Shown here one piece after another: positions 24,344 through 32,437 of a stretch of DNA of 64,000 bases. The stretch spans positions 42,880-106,879 of the forward strand of contig NZ_CP044551.1 in the NCBI RefSeq assembly GCF_009859475.1, in the 5' to 3' direction. The DNA is from Hydrogenophaga sp. BPS33. Its GTDB lineage: Bacteria > Pseudomonadota > Gammaproteobacteria > Burkholderiales > Burkholderiaceae_C. The notes beneath the pieces are model-generated. The model did no database searches. It was given only the letters and a program-made list of their open reading frames with translations, and had not been told where the DNA came from. Position 1 is the stretch's first letter. Every line of letters begins with the position of its first letter. Both the position numbers and the translations under genes were made by a program.

Positions 24344-24418
24344 ATGACGCCACATGATGCTGTCCTTCCCGAAGGCTATGCTCAACGCTGGGCGGCCGAG
24401 GTGAACGCAGCCAAGTGA
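24344..24418 (+). pseudogene. Possible C-terminal remnant of an unknown gene
   Basis: The plus strand after the IS1071 end reads MTPHDAVLPEGYAQRWAAEV then NAAK and a stop. The frame is open into the IS end, so it could be the tail of a gene cut by IS1071. It is too short to identify and may be chance. Nothing else is seen between 24336 and 24437. Confidence 0.3.
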
Positions 24419-24437
24419 GGGGGCGCCGAGGCTAGCT

Positions 24438-25064
24438 TCACGGTTGCGATTCAGCCGAAGCGAACGATTCCGTGCTGAGCGGCACGAAGAGTGTCGGGGA
24501 ACCCGCTCGATCGCTGGTCTTGCCGGATGGCGCCGATCGCAGGGCGAAGAAGATCGGGTTCACCGGCACCGTTTGCATTGAGTCTGGCCGCTGCGCGGTC
24601 ACACCGCCCACCGACGCGAGATAGGCACGCGTCTCGCCGGGAAGCGTTCGGCCCGTCGCGAGATGCTCGGCGTAACGCGCGGGCCCGGCATTATAGGCCC
24701 CGAACAGCCCGGGATAGCCGAACCGGTCGTACATCAACCGCAGATAGGCAGCGCCCGCGACAATGTTGTCGTGTGGGTCGTGCGGATCAGCTCCAAGTCG
24801 AAGCGCCGCACGCACCTGTGCCCATGTGCCGGGCATGAGCTGCATCAGGCCCATCGCACCGGCCCGGCTGGTGATCGGCCGCCCATTCAAAATCGTCTTT
24901 CCGGCGCTCTCGGCGCGCATGACGCGTTCGATCCATGCCGCCGGGATGCCTGACCGGGCCGATGCTTCATCGATATAGGGACGCCAACGCTCGACCAGTT
25001 CCGCATGCGCCGACGTTGCTACCAGCAGCGCTAGCGCGATGGCGAGCGATCTCAGCGCGCCCAC
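24438..25064 (-). CDS. Exported lytic transglycosylase (SLT domain) of an ICE transfer module
   Basis: 208 residues with a signal peptide (LRSLAIALALLVATSAHA) and an SLT domain: catalytic glutamate in VMRAESAGK, then GAMGLMQLMPGTW and FGAYNAGPARYAEH. Such enzymes open the peptidoglycan for a conjugative type IV secretion system. It starts at a GTG (25064) inside the end of the traF-like gene, so the two are coupled. The order excisionase-like HTH, TraF, transglycosylase matches alphaproteobacterial ICEs, including the rdfS-traF region of the Mesorhizobium symbiosis island. Confidence 0.85.
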   Translation of the reverse strand: MGALRSLAIALALLVATSAHAELVERWRPYIDEASARSGIPAAWIERVMRAESAGKTILNGRPITSRAGAMGLMQLMPGTWAQVRAALRLGADPHDPHDNIVAGAAYLRLMYDRFGYPGLFGAYNAGPARYAEHLATGRTLPGETRAYLASVGGVTAQRPDSMQTVPVNPIFFALRSAPSGKTSDRAGSPTLFVPLSTESFASAESQP

Positions 25065-25627
25065 AGCAAGGTTGCTTTGCCGACGATATCGCCGCGGTCC
25101 GTTGGACCGAAATAGCGCCCGTCGAACGAGGCGGGGCTATCGGCCATCAGCAGCAACATCGCCCCGCGCCGGAGCGTGATGCAGCCGGTCCACCACGGCA
25201 TCGGGCGGCCCGCGCCATCGCGGATCAGGCGGTTCGCGATCCAGCGGCCATCGACGAATATCTCCTGCCCGAGCGCGCAAACGGTATCACCAGGTTCGGC
25301 CGCGACGCGCTTCACCAGCGGCACGTTGGCGGGCAGATAGTGCCGGCGCGCGGCGAAATCGCGGGCAGGAGCTGGCGGCCAGGCGATGACCATATCGCCG
25401 GTCGCGAGATCGGTCCCCCCGACACGGTAGAGCCCGATCGGTGCGCTCGCGCTGGCATTCCAGACAAGGAAGGGGCGCGGCGGGAGCGCGATCGTGGCGG
25501 CGAGCGCGGCCGCGAGCCCACCAAGGGCGAGGCCGCGGCGCGCAAAGCGCCGCCGCCGCGATCGGGCGAAGCGAAGGCTCTGGCCCCAGCGCGCGAGCGC
25601 GGCAGCCGCGGTGTGGCGCTCAATCAC
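25052..25627 (-). CDS. traF: TraF-type S26 signal peptidase of conjugation
   Basis: 191 residues from the GTG at 25627. It has one N-terminal transmembrane segment (GLALGGLAAALAATIALPP) followed by an S26 peptidase domain: NASASAPIGLYRV with the catalytic serine, and PLVKRVAAEPGDTVC with the catalytic lysine. TraF peptidases process the conjugative pilin. The start overlaps the upstream HTH gene by 8 bp, which decides for this GTG over the longer in-frame extension through that gene. Confidence 0.85.
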   Translation of the reverse strand: MIERHTAAAALARWGQSLRFARSRRRRFARRGLALGGLAAALAATIALPPRPFLVWNASASAPIGLYRVGGTDLATGDMVIAWPPAPARDFAARRHYLPANVPLVKRVAAEPGDTVCALGQEIFVDGRWIANRLIRDGAGRPMPWWTGCITLRRGAMLLLMADSPASFDGRYFGPTDRGDIVGKATLLWAR

Positions 25628-25850
25628 GATCGCGCTCCCCGCGGGCGCCCAGCGACCAGCAATCGAGATCGTCGATATGATAGCGGACATGGCGGCAATG
25701 GCGCCGGAAGCGCGGACCGGTGCCGGCGCTGCGATGTTCCTGGAGCGTCCGCACCGAAACGCCAAGATAGTGTGCGGCCTGTTCGGGGCTCAAGAAAGGG
25801 GAGCCGCGCAGTGCGAGGCCCGCGCGGGCGACTTGATCATCGTCGTTCAT
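25620..25850 (-). CDS. Small MerR/excisionase-like HTH protein (RdfS-like)
   Basis: 76 residues with a winged helix-turn-helix of the AlpA/Xis type: SPFLSPEQAAHYLGVSVRTL then QEHRSAGTGPRFRRHCRHVR with YHIDDLDCW. In the Mesorhizobium ICE the equivalent gene just upstream of traF is rdfS, the recombination directionality factor that drives excision. Position and size suggest the same job; the proof would be an attachment site and integrase, which are not in the window. Confidence 0.65.
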   Translation of the reverse strand: MNDDDQVARAGLALRGSPFLSPEQAAHYLGVSVRTLQEHRSAGTGPRFRRHCRHVRYHIDDLDCWSLGARGERDRD

Positions 25851-25927
25851 GGCTTCGATCCAAATGTATCGCGCCGCGACGCGCGGCGGGTGGATCGGGT
25901 GATGCCGACGGATCGCGCGCGCGGGGA

Positions 25928-25958
25928 GTGTCGAAAACCGGCACTCGCATTTCGACAC
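25928..25958. promoter_or_regulatory. Inverted repeat upstream of the excisionase-like gene
   Basis: GTGTCGAAA (25928-25936) and TTTCGACAC (25950-25958), perfect 9-bp arms with a 13-bp spacer, in a 233-bp gene-free stretch. It is a candidate binding site for the DUF2285 activator that is expected to switch on the excision and transfer genes. Confidence 0.5.
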
Positions 25959-26036
25959 ACCCGGGTGAGAGGGCAGGGTGCCGACGGGGCGGCGCAGACC
26001 CGCCCGAAGCGCGAGGCGCCAAATTAAACTTTGGGC

Positions 26037-26303
26037 TTAACCAGCCTGTTCGGATTTCCGGCCGAACGCCTCCAGTGCGGAACCAAGCCCCTCACCGACG
26101 ATCCAGTGGGCGCGGGCAAGATGGCTTTCCCAGCACTTTCGCGCGGTCTCGCCATCGGCCGCGACGTCGAGGCCGAGGATCAGTCGTGCTCCTTCGGCCC
26201 AGCCCATGCCGGCAGCGTCGGCGTCGAGCAACTCGGCGTAAATCGGAAGGGTTTGCCGATCATAGCCCGTTACCTGACCACTTGGCGCGACATTCCGCAG
26301 CAC
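26037..26303 (-). CDS. DUF2285-type antiactivator (QseM-like)
   Basis: 88 residues if started at the GTG at 26303, which has GGAG six bases upstream; a TTG at 26315 would add four residues. The core AELLDADAAGMGWAEGARLI, LGLDV and CWESHLARAHWIVGEG is the C-terminal DUF2285 pattern (HLARAxW). In the Mesorhizobium ICE a small DUF2285 protein, QseM, binds and blocks TraR and FseA, and is encoded divergently from the XRE-type repressor gene qseC. The same divergent pair is seen here. Confidence 0.65.
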   Translation of the reverse strand: MLRNVAPSGQVTGYDRQTLPIYAELLDADAAGMGWAEGARLILGLDVAADGETARKCWESHLARAHWIVGEGLGSALEAFGRKSEQAG

Positions 26304-26389
26304 AAGAAACTCCAAATGTGGTGTTTGCTCATCAATTTGGAGACCTTACGCCATGGCTAAAAGGCCCGCAAGCGGGCTCAACATCGCTT
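26304..26389. promoter_or_regulatory. Divergent operator region between QseM-like and QseC-like genes
   Basis: An 86-bp divergent control region. CCAAAT (26312-26317) and ATTTGG (26334-26339) form an inverted repeat, and GGCCCGC-AA-GCGGGCT (about 26362-26377) forms a second one near the XRE start. It should carry both promoters and the binding sites of the XRE regulator. Confidence 0.5.
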
Positions 26390-26623
26390 ATGTCGAGCCG
26401 GAAGACTCTTGCCCACAATTTGCGCGTTCTACGTGCCGCGAGAGGCTTGTCACAGGAAGCGCTGGCAGATGCCGCGATGGTCGATCGAACTTACATCAGC
26501 GCTCTCGAACGTCAGAAGTATAGTGTCACTATCGACCGGCTCGATGAGATCGCAAAACCTCTCGGCATCGAAACCTACGTCCTGCTGATGAACGACCTTC
26601 CGCCAGAAGTCCTGAAGAATTAG
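26390..26623 (+). CDS. XRE-family regulator (QseC-like)
   Basis: A 77-residue single-domain Cro/CI-type helix-turn-helix: HNLRVLRAARGLSQEALADA then AMVDRTYISALERQKYSVTI. The start ATG at 26390 is chosen because the much longer upstream frame is only a shadow of minus-strand genes. It is the only plus-strand gene in the ICE fragment. By context it is the counterpart of QseC, which sets the on/off state of quorum-sensing control by repressing the antiactivator gene. Confidence 0.75.
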   Translation: MSSRKTLAHNLRVLRAARGLSQEALADAAMVDRTYISALERQKYSVTIDRLDEIAKPLGIETYVLLMNDLPPEVLKN

Positions 26624-26631
26624 CCGTCGGG

Positions 26632-27379
26632 TCACCAGGTCAGGATCGGCAGCGGTCCCTGCCTGACCAAGCTTTCACCCATTGCGACCAACCGGCGTAT
26701 GGCGGACTTGCGGTATTCTCCCGGCCCAGGCCATTCGCCGCCCTCCAACAGTTCGGTCGCGATTTCCCTGAGGGATGCGCCATCCGCGCGGGCATCGCGC
26801 GCGCGCAGCGCCGTGGCCGATCGTATTACCCTGGAAGCCCTCTCGACCGCGCTAGGTTCAGTTCCCGCAAGTCTATGCTCAAGTCGCCGGATAGTGTCCA
26901 TCTGCTGGGCTAGCCGCCCATCCTGTGCGAGCAGGTAGGTCAGGTGGACGGGACCTGACATTACGGTCCCCGAGACAACATCCAGGCGAAATATCTCGCC
27001 ATGGGCGATGAAGCGGACGTGCTCGCCATCCGCATCCGGGAGGATGCGCGAATCGAAGCGGCGAATGTCCGTGGCATCGAGCCGGGTCGTCGCTCTCGCC
27101 CCGACCAACAGCACGCGCGCATCGACGTCCGCTCTCCACATGGGTGCCGCGTGGACGCAATCGAGCTCCGGATTCTCAGGGAAAGTGCAGCCCCCATTCG
27201 CCCGCGGAGCCGGGCTCGCCTGCGGGTATCTCCGCGGTCAACGCGCTGGCCGCGGCAAATCGCCAATAAGCAGAATTCCGGCGCAGTACTTCCCAGGCAA
27301 GTGCATCGCGGCCCAGCGCCGGGATGGCATCATAGGCCGCCCGGTCGCGCCAGTCCGGCAGATGCGCGGTCCCGCTCAC
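26632..27379 (-). CDS. DUF6499-DUF2285 activator (FseA-like), apparently made by +1 frameshifting
   Basis: Frame 1 starts at the GTG at 27379 and encodes 67 residues of a DUF6499 domain (PDWRDRAAYDAI, LAWEVLRRNSAYWRF, GEWGLHFP), ending CAC TTT CCC TGA (stop at 27176-27178). If the ribosome slips +1 at CCC, the next frame continues PENPELDCVHAAPMWRADVD and the DUF2285 domain (ALRARDARADGASLREIATE) to the stop at 26632, giving about 248 residues. In the Mesorhizobium ICE the same two domains (Msi172/Msi171) are fused by +1 frameshifting into FseA, the activator of excision. Without slippage only the short protein is made, unless translation restarts at 27141. It lies 8 bp after phyH. Confidence 0.72.
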
Positions 27380-27387
27380 GGCGTTCG

Positions 27388-28254
27388 TCAGCCCATCTCG
27401 CCCATCTGGGAGCGGATGAACATCTCGGCCGCTTCGGCCTGGTCGGGCCGCAGCGCGTCGATCGACGGCAGATGGTCCGGCACTCTGTCTCGCAACAGGA
27501 TCGAGGGGCATTGGCCCTCGACATTGCCGAGGTTGGGGCGGTGCTGGGCGTAGCCGACGAGCGCAGCCAGTTCCGGCGAGAAGTGGCGCGCTACCTGTGG
27601 TGGGTAGACTAGCCATTGCAGCTCGAAGGGTTTCAGCCAGCCGAGGCAGTAGCTGATGACGATGCCGCGCCGAGGCGCCGCGCTGGCATTGCCGCCACCG
27701 CCATGCAGGGTGGAGCCGAGGAAGATCAGGGCGTCGCCCGGCGACACCGTTGGCACGACCACGTCCTCTTCGGCAAGCACCGGAATGTCCTGCTCGAGGT
27801 GGCTTCCCGTCCAGATTCGCGTGCCGCCGTTCTCCCGCGTGAAGGTGGTCAACGGCCACATTACGTTGACGAGATATTCGAGGCTGCCTTTGGGCCCTTG
27901 CCACATGTCCTGGTCGCGGTGCGGCAGCTGGGGCAGAGCACCGGGGTGGATCTCGATGGCCTGGGTCAGATTGAGCGCGATCCGCTCGCACCATGGCAGG
28001 AGCATCTGCTCGACGATCTCCAGGATCAGCGGATGCCTCGCCAGGCGTTCGATCGCCGACGAGCGGGTCAGCAGCGATCCGAAACGCTTCGTCCTGTCGC
28101 CGTAGAATGCCCCTTGGCATAGCGGTGTCGCAGCGAAGCGAGGGTTCAGATCCGCCTCGATGCCAGCGATCAGGGCAGGCTCGACGCCGCGCCCGAACAC
28201 GCACCAGCCATCGCGCGCGAGCATCGCGGCGTGGCGATCGACGGCGGCGCTCAT
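27388..28254 (-). CDS. Phytanoyl-CoA dioxygenase (PhyH) family protein linked to luxI
   Basis: 288 residues of the Fe(II)/2-oxoglutarate-dependent PhyH family. The facial triad is visible: H112 and D114 in LPHRDQDMW and the distal H184 in STLHGGGGN, followed by the 2-oxoglutarate-binding Arg in APRRG. The ATG overlaps the luxI stop (ATGA, 28251-28254), so the protein is made together with the autoinducer synthase. A PhyH gene next to luxI is, to my knowledge, a recurring feature of sphingomonads. The substrate is unknown; modification of the signal or its precursor is a plausible but unproven role. Confidence 0.8.
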   Translation of the reverse strand: MSAAVDRHAAMLARDGWCVFGRGVEPALIAGIEADLNPRFAATPLCQGAFYGDRTKRFGSLLTRSSAIERLARHPLILEIVEQMLLPWCERIALNLTQAIEIHPGALPQLPHRDQDMWQGPKGSLEYLVNVMWPLTTFTRENGGTRIWTGSHLEQDIPVLAEEDVVVPTVSPGDALIFLGSTLHGGGGNASAAPRRGIVISYCLGWLKPFELQWLVYPPQVARHFSPELAALVGYAQHRPNLGNVEGQCPSILLRDRVPDHLPSIDALRPDQAEAAEMFIRSQMGEMG

Positions 28255-28856
28255 GCCGACACCCGATCGGCAGCATCGGCATAGACACCCGTCCAGCGAA
28301 GCCGCTCGGGCGTGTCCGGACGGACATGGATGAGGAAGGCGCCGATCGCTCCGCCTGGGAGATGCACGGCGGGCCCGAGCGGCTCGGCCTGCCAGCCCAT
28401 CGCGAGGACTTCCTTGCGGAACGGATCGGGGATGAGGCCAGTCAAGCGCTCGATCCCGCGCTCCAGCGCAAAATCTACGACTGCCGAGAACAGCATGTTG
28501 CGCAGTTTGAGTCTCCGGGCAGCACCGTGTCGCTGGGGCAGACATAGCCGCGTGGTTTCCCAGGTCGTATTGCCCACGGGGACCCCGAATGGGCAGAGAT
28601 TAGAAAAGAGCGTACCAAGCATGTGCGGATGGGTACTGGGAAAGAGCCGGATAGAGGCTTGATGCTCACCGCGTGCGTCAGAGACGATGAAATAGACAGT
28701 ATGAGCATTGTCGAACTGGTCGATCTCGTACTGGTCATCGACCACCGGGACATCCCAACCGAACAGGTCGACGAAAAGACGCTTGCGGTCGGCGAACATC
28801 GAACAAAGCAGCGGCTGGCTGTCCGCTGCCAAATCATTTTCGATAACATGGATCAT
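28251..28856 (-). CDS. luxI: Acyl-homoserine-lactone synthase (LuxI/TraI family)
   Basis: 201 residues with the conserved LuxI positions R24, F28, W34 (FADRKRLFVDLFGWDVP), the D/E pair in DDQYEIDQF, R70 in QASIRLFPS, and E100/R103 in TTWETTRLCLP. It makes an N-acyl-homoserine lactone from S-adenosylmethionine and acyl-ACP. It is downstream of luxR in the same direction, 73 bp apart, and heads the luxI-phyH-activator run. Chain length of the signal cannot be predicted here. Confidence 0.88.
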   Translation of the reverse strand: MIHVIENDLAADSQPLLCSMFADRKRLFVDLFGWDVPVVDDQYEIDQFDNAHTVYFIVSDARGEHQASIRLFPSTHPHMLGTLFSNLCPFGVPVGNTTWETTRLCLPQRHGAARRLKLRNMLFSAVVDFALERGIERLTGLIPDPFRKEVLAMGWQAEPLGPAVHLPGGAIGAFLIHVRPDTPERLRWTGVYADAADRVSA

Positions 28857-28929
28857 AGAGGTTTCTCCCGGCATAGACCTGTCGTGCCGGAAGAGAGCAG
28901 CGATGAGCGGCCCGAAATAGACCGAGTGA

Positions 28930-29715
28930 TTACTCGGGTTGACGAGCCCTCAGCTCGTCCAGACCGATTTCCCCGGCAAGCACGGCGCTCACGACGAGCT
29001 CGGTGCGGTCTTGCGCGCCAAACAGGCGGCGCGCTTCGGTCAGATAGCCATCAACCGTGCGAGGCGTGAGAGCTAGCGCGCGGGCAATCTCCTTATTGGA
29101 ATATCCGCGTCCCGCCAGAATGACACAATCACGCGGGCGCGGGTGCAGTCTCGGCCGGCATGGGACAGTCGGCAACTCCCCGCAGAGCAGCCGGCGGGCC
29201 GCCTGGAAAGCAAAGACACCGATCATCTGCGCAGCACCGAGGAACAACTGCGCACGCTCGGGGCGGCACATTCCTGCGAATGTACAGGAACCCATACGCT
29301 CGCCGAGCCGGACATGCGGCACCGTGATGCCTTCGTTCAGCCCCTCTTGTGCGCCACGTTCCAGGCTCGTGCGATCCTGCTGGTCCAGGCGAATGATCCG
29401 AGGCAGGTCGGACCAGAGGAATGCACTGTCGGCAAAGATGCATCCGCGGATAACGGGATCGCGCCTGAAGCGACGCTGGGTCACGAGCCGCTCCATGATC
29501 GCTGGCGGATAGTCCCTTAAATCGACACGGTCGGGTCGCGGCGTCCGCAGGTCGTCGTGATGCACCAGCGCGTAATGCCGGAAGCCCATCTCGCGGACGA
29601 CCGCCTCCATCAAGGTGACAAGTTCATCCCGCGATGACGTCGCCCGAAGGACTTCGACAACGGTGCTGGTCAGCTCAAGGCAGAACGGTCTGCTGGGCCG
29701 TGCGTCAGACTGCAT
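28930..29715 (-). CDS. luxR: LuxR-family quorum-sensing regulator
   Basis: 261 residues: an N-terminal autoinducer-binding domain (about 20-170, with RHYALVHHDD and RRDPVIRGC) and a C-terminal LuxR-type helix-turn-helix (RDCVILAGRGYSNKEIARAL then ALTPRTVDGYLTEARRLFGA). It should bind the lactone made by the neighbouring LuxI and act on the luxI promoter in 28857-28929, where I see no clear lux box. It corresponds to TraR of ICE circuits by context. Confidence 0.87.
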   Translation of the reverse strand: MQSDARPSRPFCLELTSTVVEVLRATSSRDELVTLMEAVVREMGFRHYALVHHDDLRTPRPDRVDLRDYPPAIMERLVTQRRFRRDPVIRGCIFADSAFLWSDLPRIIRLDQQDRTSLERGAQEGLNEGITVPHVRLGERMGSCTFAGMCRPERAQLFLGAAQMIGVFAFQAARRLLCGELPTVPCRPRLHPRPRDCVILAGRGYSNKEIARALALTPRTVDGYLTEARRLFGAQDRTELVVSAVLAGEIGLDELRARQPE

Positions 29716-29871
29716 TCATTCATGCCTCGTCCCCCTGCTGGACCGATTGCAACAGATTCCCCGACGTTCAGATGACGCGACGTTCCGCCACTTGAAGCTC
29801 AAGATTCCCCGCTTCGTCAGGTTTTCATTGGCTGTGGGCGTGATAGCGGGCCCGTCATCTCGACGCCCCAC

Positions 29872-31626
29872 TCATTTCGCCGGCTCGCCAACATCGGCCC
29901 GATAGACCAGCTCGCCCTCAATGAAGGTCATGTCCACTCGCGTCTCGTGGATCTTCGTGGGCGGGACGGCAAACGGGTTTTGATTGGTGACGATAATGTC
30001 AGCGAGCATTCCCGGAACGATGCGCCCCACCTTGTTTCCCATTCCTTCCTGCCGTGCCGAATTTTCGGTGAAGATGCGGAATGCCTGCTCAAAGCTGATC
30101 GCCTCGGATTTGCCAAAGCTATCCGCGCTGCCACCGGACCTTTGGCGCGTAACCAACTGCTCCAGGCCTATCCAGGGATTGACCGACGGGACAACCGACC
30201 AGTCGGAGCCCGGCACGACCAAGGCATCGGCCTCCAGCATTTCGCGCACCGGCCAAACCCGCTCGATCGTTTCCGGCCCCACCGCCTTGGTGATGTCGTC
30301 GTTGATCGGAGTGGGACCCCAGAGATAAGGGGAAACCTCGAAGGTCGCACCGATCGCTCGTGCCCGCTTGATGTCCCCGGGAGCAACGAATACATTATGT
30401 CCGACATTGTGCATATTGGGCGTAAAACCATTGGCCTTGCGGGCAGCCTCGATGGCGTTGAGCCCTTCACGCACCGCGGCATCTCCCGCTGCGTGGAACT
30501 TCACTGTTAGCCCCTGCCTGTCGAAATCGGCAACCGCCTTGTCGAGGACATCTTGCTGTATCAGCAACAGACCCATGCGGCTGGCTTCATCGTTGCGCCC
30601 ACCAACTCCGCCCGCATAGGGCTCCAGCATGCCGGCTGTATGACTATCAGTCGGAACACCATCGAGAAAGATCTTGACGCAATCGGCCGCCAGTCGATTC
30701 CGCGAATAAATGTTGCGAGATGCAATCGCCGACAGGGTCGAAGGGACGCCCGGCGCCCACGTGATGCACAAGCGCACCCTTTGCTTCAGCTGACCAGCAT
30801 CGGCGATAGCGGCATAGGTCGCAAGCTCGGTTGCCCCTCCGGCGGTGAAGCCGACAGCGGCTTCGGTAAAGGAGGTGATGCCGAACGACAGCATCTGCTG
30901 CAGCGACCATCTAAGGCCAGCTTCTGCCTGCGCCAACGTCGGCTTGGGGGTGATGCGCGAGATGACATCGACGGCGGACTCCCTTTGCACGCCGCTCGGC
31001 ACGCCATCAGCATCGCGCTCGAAGATGCCGCCAGGAGGGTTGGGAGTCTCTTTGGTGACACCAGCCAGCTTCAGCACCTGGCTGTTCACCCAATTGCTGT
31101 GGCCGCTGGTGTCCTCCAGATAGACTGGATTGTTGGGTGCCACCTTGTCGAGCATGGCTCGGTTGGGGATCTTGCCCAGTGCCGAAGCATCCCATTGACC
31201 GCCGATGATCCAGTCTCCCGGCTTGGCTTTGTCGACACAGGCCCTTACGAGGTTGAGCGTCCGTTCGAGGTTCGACCCCTGCGGAATCTTGCACTGTGCC
31301 TCGCGCACCCCGGCATAAATGGGATGCACGTGCAGATCGTGCAGCCCAGGCAATACGGTGCGGCCACCCAGATCAATGGTCCGGGTGCCGTCTTTTCGTA
31401 GCCTGGCGACCTCTTCCGAAGATCCGACCGCGATGATCACCCCTTCATGGACCGCCAGCGCTTCCGCCCATCCATCTGGTGTTTTGACGTGTCCGTTTGC
31501 CAGAATCAGGTCCGGACCGGATGATGTGGCAGTGTCCAACAGAGGCGCCGGCGCGCCACGGGCGGGCTCGACGATCATCATGGCGGCGAGCAGCGAATGA
31601 GCAAATATGGCCCTATGCATCGGCAT
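29872..31626 (-). CDS. Exported YtcJ-like amidohydrolase (Amidohydrolase_3 family)
   Basis: 584 residues with a probable signal peptide (AIFAHSLLAAMMIVEPARGA), a metal-binding H-x-H in LHDLHVHP near residue 98, a carboxylated-lysine/metal region, and the C-terminal VGRIVPGMLADIIVTNQNPF typical of urease-superfamily metal hydrolases. Relatives include N-substituted formamide deformylase and many enzymes of unknown substrate. It is complete, and its start lies 62 bp from the junction with the truncated tdnQ copy. Whether it feeds amines to the aniline pathway is speculation. 29716-29871 contains no gene. Confidence 0.78.
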   Translation of the reverse strand: MPMHRAIFAHSLLAAMMIVEPARGAPAPLLDTATSSGPDLILANGHVKTPDGWAEALAVHEGVIIAVGSSEEVARLRKDGTRTIDLGGRTVLPGLHDLHVHPIYAGVREAQCKIPQGSNLERTLNLVRACVDKAKPGDWIIGGQWDASALGKIPNRAMLDKVAPNNPVYLEDTSGHSNWVNSQVLKLAGVTKETPNPPGGIFERDADGVPSGVQRESAVDVISRITPKPTLAQAEAGLRWSLQQMLSFGITSFTEAAVGFTAGGATELATYAAIADAGQLKQRVRLCITWAPGVPSTLSAIASRNIYSRNRLAADCVKIFLDGVPTDSHTAGMLEPYAGGVGGRNDEASRMGLLLIQQDVLDKAVADFDRQGLTVKFHAAGDAAVREGLNAIEAARKANGFTPNMHNVGHNVFVAPGDIKRARAIGATFEVSPYLWGPTPINDDITKAVGPETIERVWPVREMLEADALVVPGSDWSVVPSVNPWIGLEQLVTRQRSGGSADSFGKSEAISFEQAFRIFTENSARQEGMGNKVGRIVPGMLADIIVTNQNPFAVPPTKIHETRVDMTFIEGELVYRADVGEPAK

Positions 31627-31688
31627 CTCCCTGGCGCCTTGGTTGAAATGAAATGGAATGATCGCGCGAGGCTAATGCGGCAGGCGCT

Positions 31689-32437
31689 TCCAGGCCGGGC
31701 ATCACGTCGAAGGTGGTCTCCATCTGGCTCGGCGCCCACTCGTCCTCGATGCTGCGCAGGGGCATCCCCAGGGCCAACAGGTGCTGGCGCACCTCGGCCA
31801 TGATGGGCTCGACCTCGTCCAGGTGGTTCTCCAGCAGGTACGAATACCCTTTGGCCACCGGCATCACCTTGGGAGGCGCCGCAGGCGTTCCGGGGCCGCC
31901 AAGGGTTTCGGGCTCCAGGCAGGGATCGACGATGCGCGTCAGATACCACTCGACCTCGAGGCCGGCCTGGTAGTCGTAGCCCAGGTCCTGCATCTCGGCC
32001 AGCGCCTTTTTCAGGATGGCGCGCGGACTCAACGCGAACGGGCGCCCACTGGTCATGTAAAGGTCGGCCAGCATCCAGCCGGTGCGATCCGCCCAGGGCA
32101 GGATGCGAAACGTGGTGGGGTCCGGGACCATCACGACGTTCGGGCTGCCGGCCAGTTCGGCGCTGCCGAGGCCCCCGTCGGCAGAGAAAGGGTTGAATAC
32201 GATGGCGCTGGCGGTATCGAAAAAGAACGGCGCCATCGTGATCTCCGAGCCGCTGGCGAATGCCGACTTGAGCGCGGCGACCGACAGCATTTTTCCGCGC
32301 AGCAGTCCGTACTGATCCGGCCAAGACAACCGAACCATCTGCAGCCCCGCTTTCTCAATTTTATTCAGGACGTCTGCTGCTGCGGCTTTCTGGGTATCCG
32401 ACCAGATGCCGTGCTTTTCAATGAATTTCCCGCTCAT
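31689..32437 (-). pseudogene. tdnQ: tdnQ second copy, 3'-truncated
   Basis: 249 codons identical to the N-terminal half of the intact tdnQ except for two changes (Asn to Ser and Phe to Ile). The homology stops at 31689 in TCCAGGCCGGG, and the frame runs on for 25 unrelated residues to a stop at 31613. The C-terminal catalytic half (SGWHLHQSL and RVENRIGEP blocks) is missing, so the product cannot be active. The junction joins this repeat to the amidohydrolase region without an IS at the break. Confidence 0.88.

Noticed and set aside
24935..26389. Long plus-strand frame upstream of the XRE gene
   Set aside because: Antisense to the transglycosylase, TraF and HTH genes; only the last 77 codons form a real protein with its own ATG.
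27388..28545. 385-codon version of the PhyH gene
   Set aside because: The extra 97 residues are out-of-frame luxI sequence; the ATG at 28254 overlapping the luxI stop is the natural start.
28857..28929. lux box upstream of luxI
   Set aside because: I looked for a 18-20 bp dyad with ACCTG/CAGGT type arms and found only a half-site-like ACCTGTC; too weak to report.
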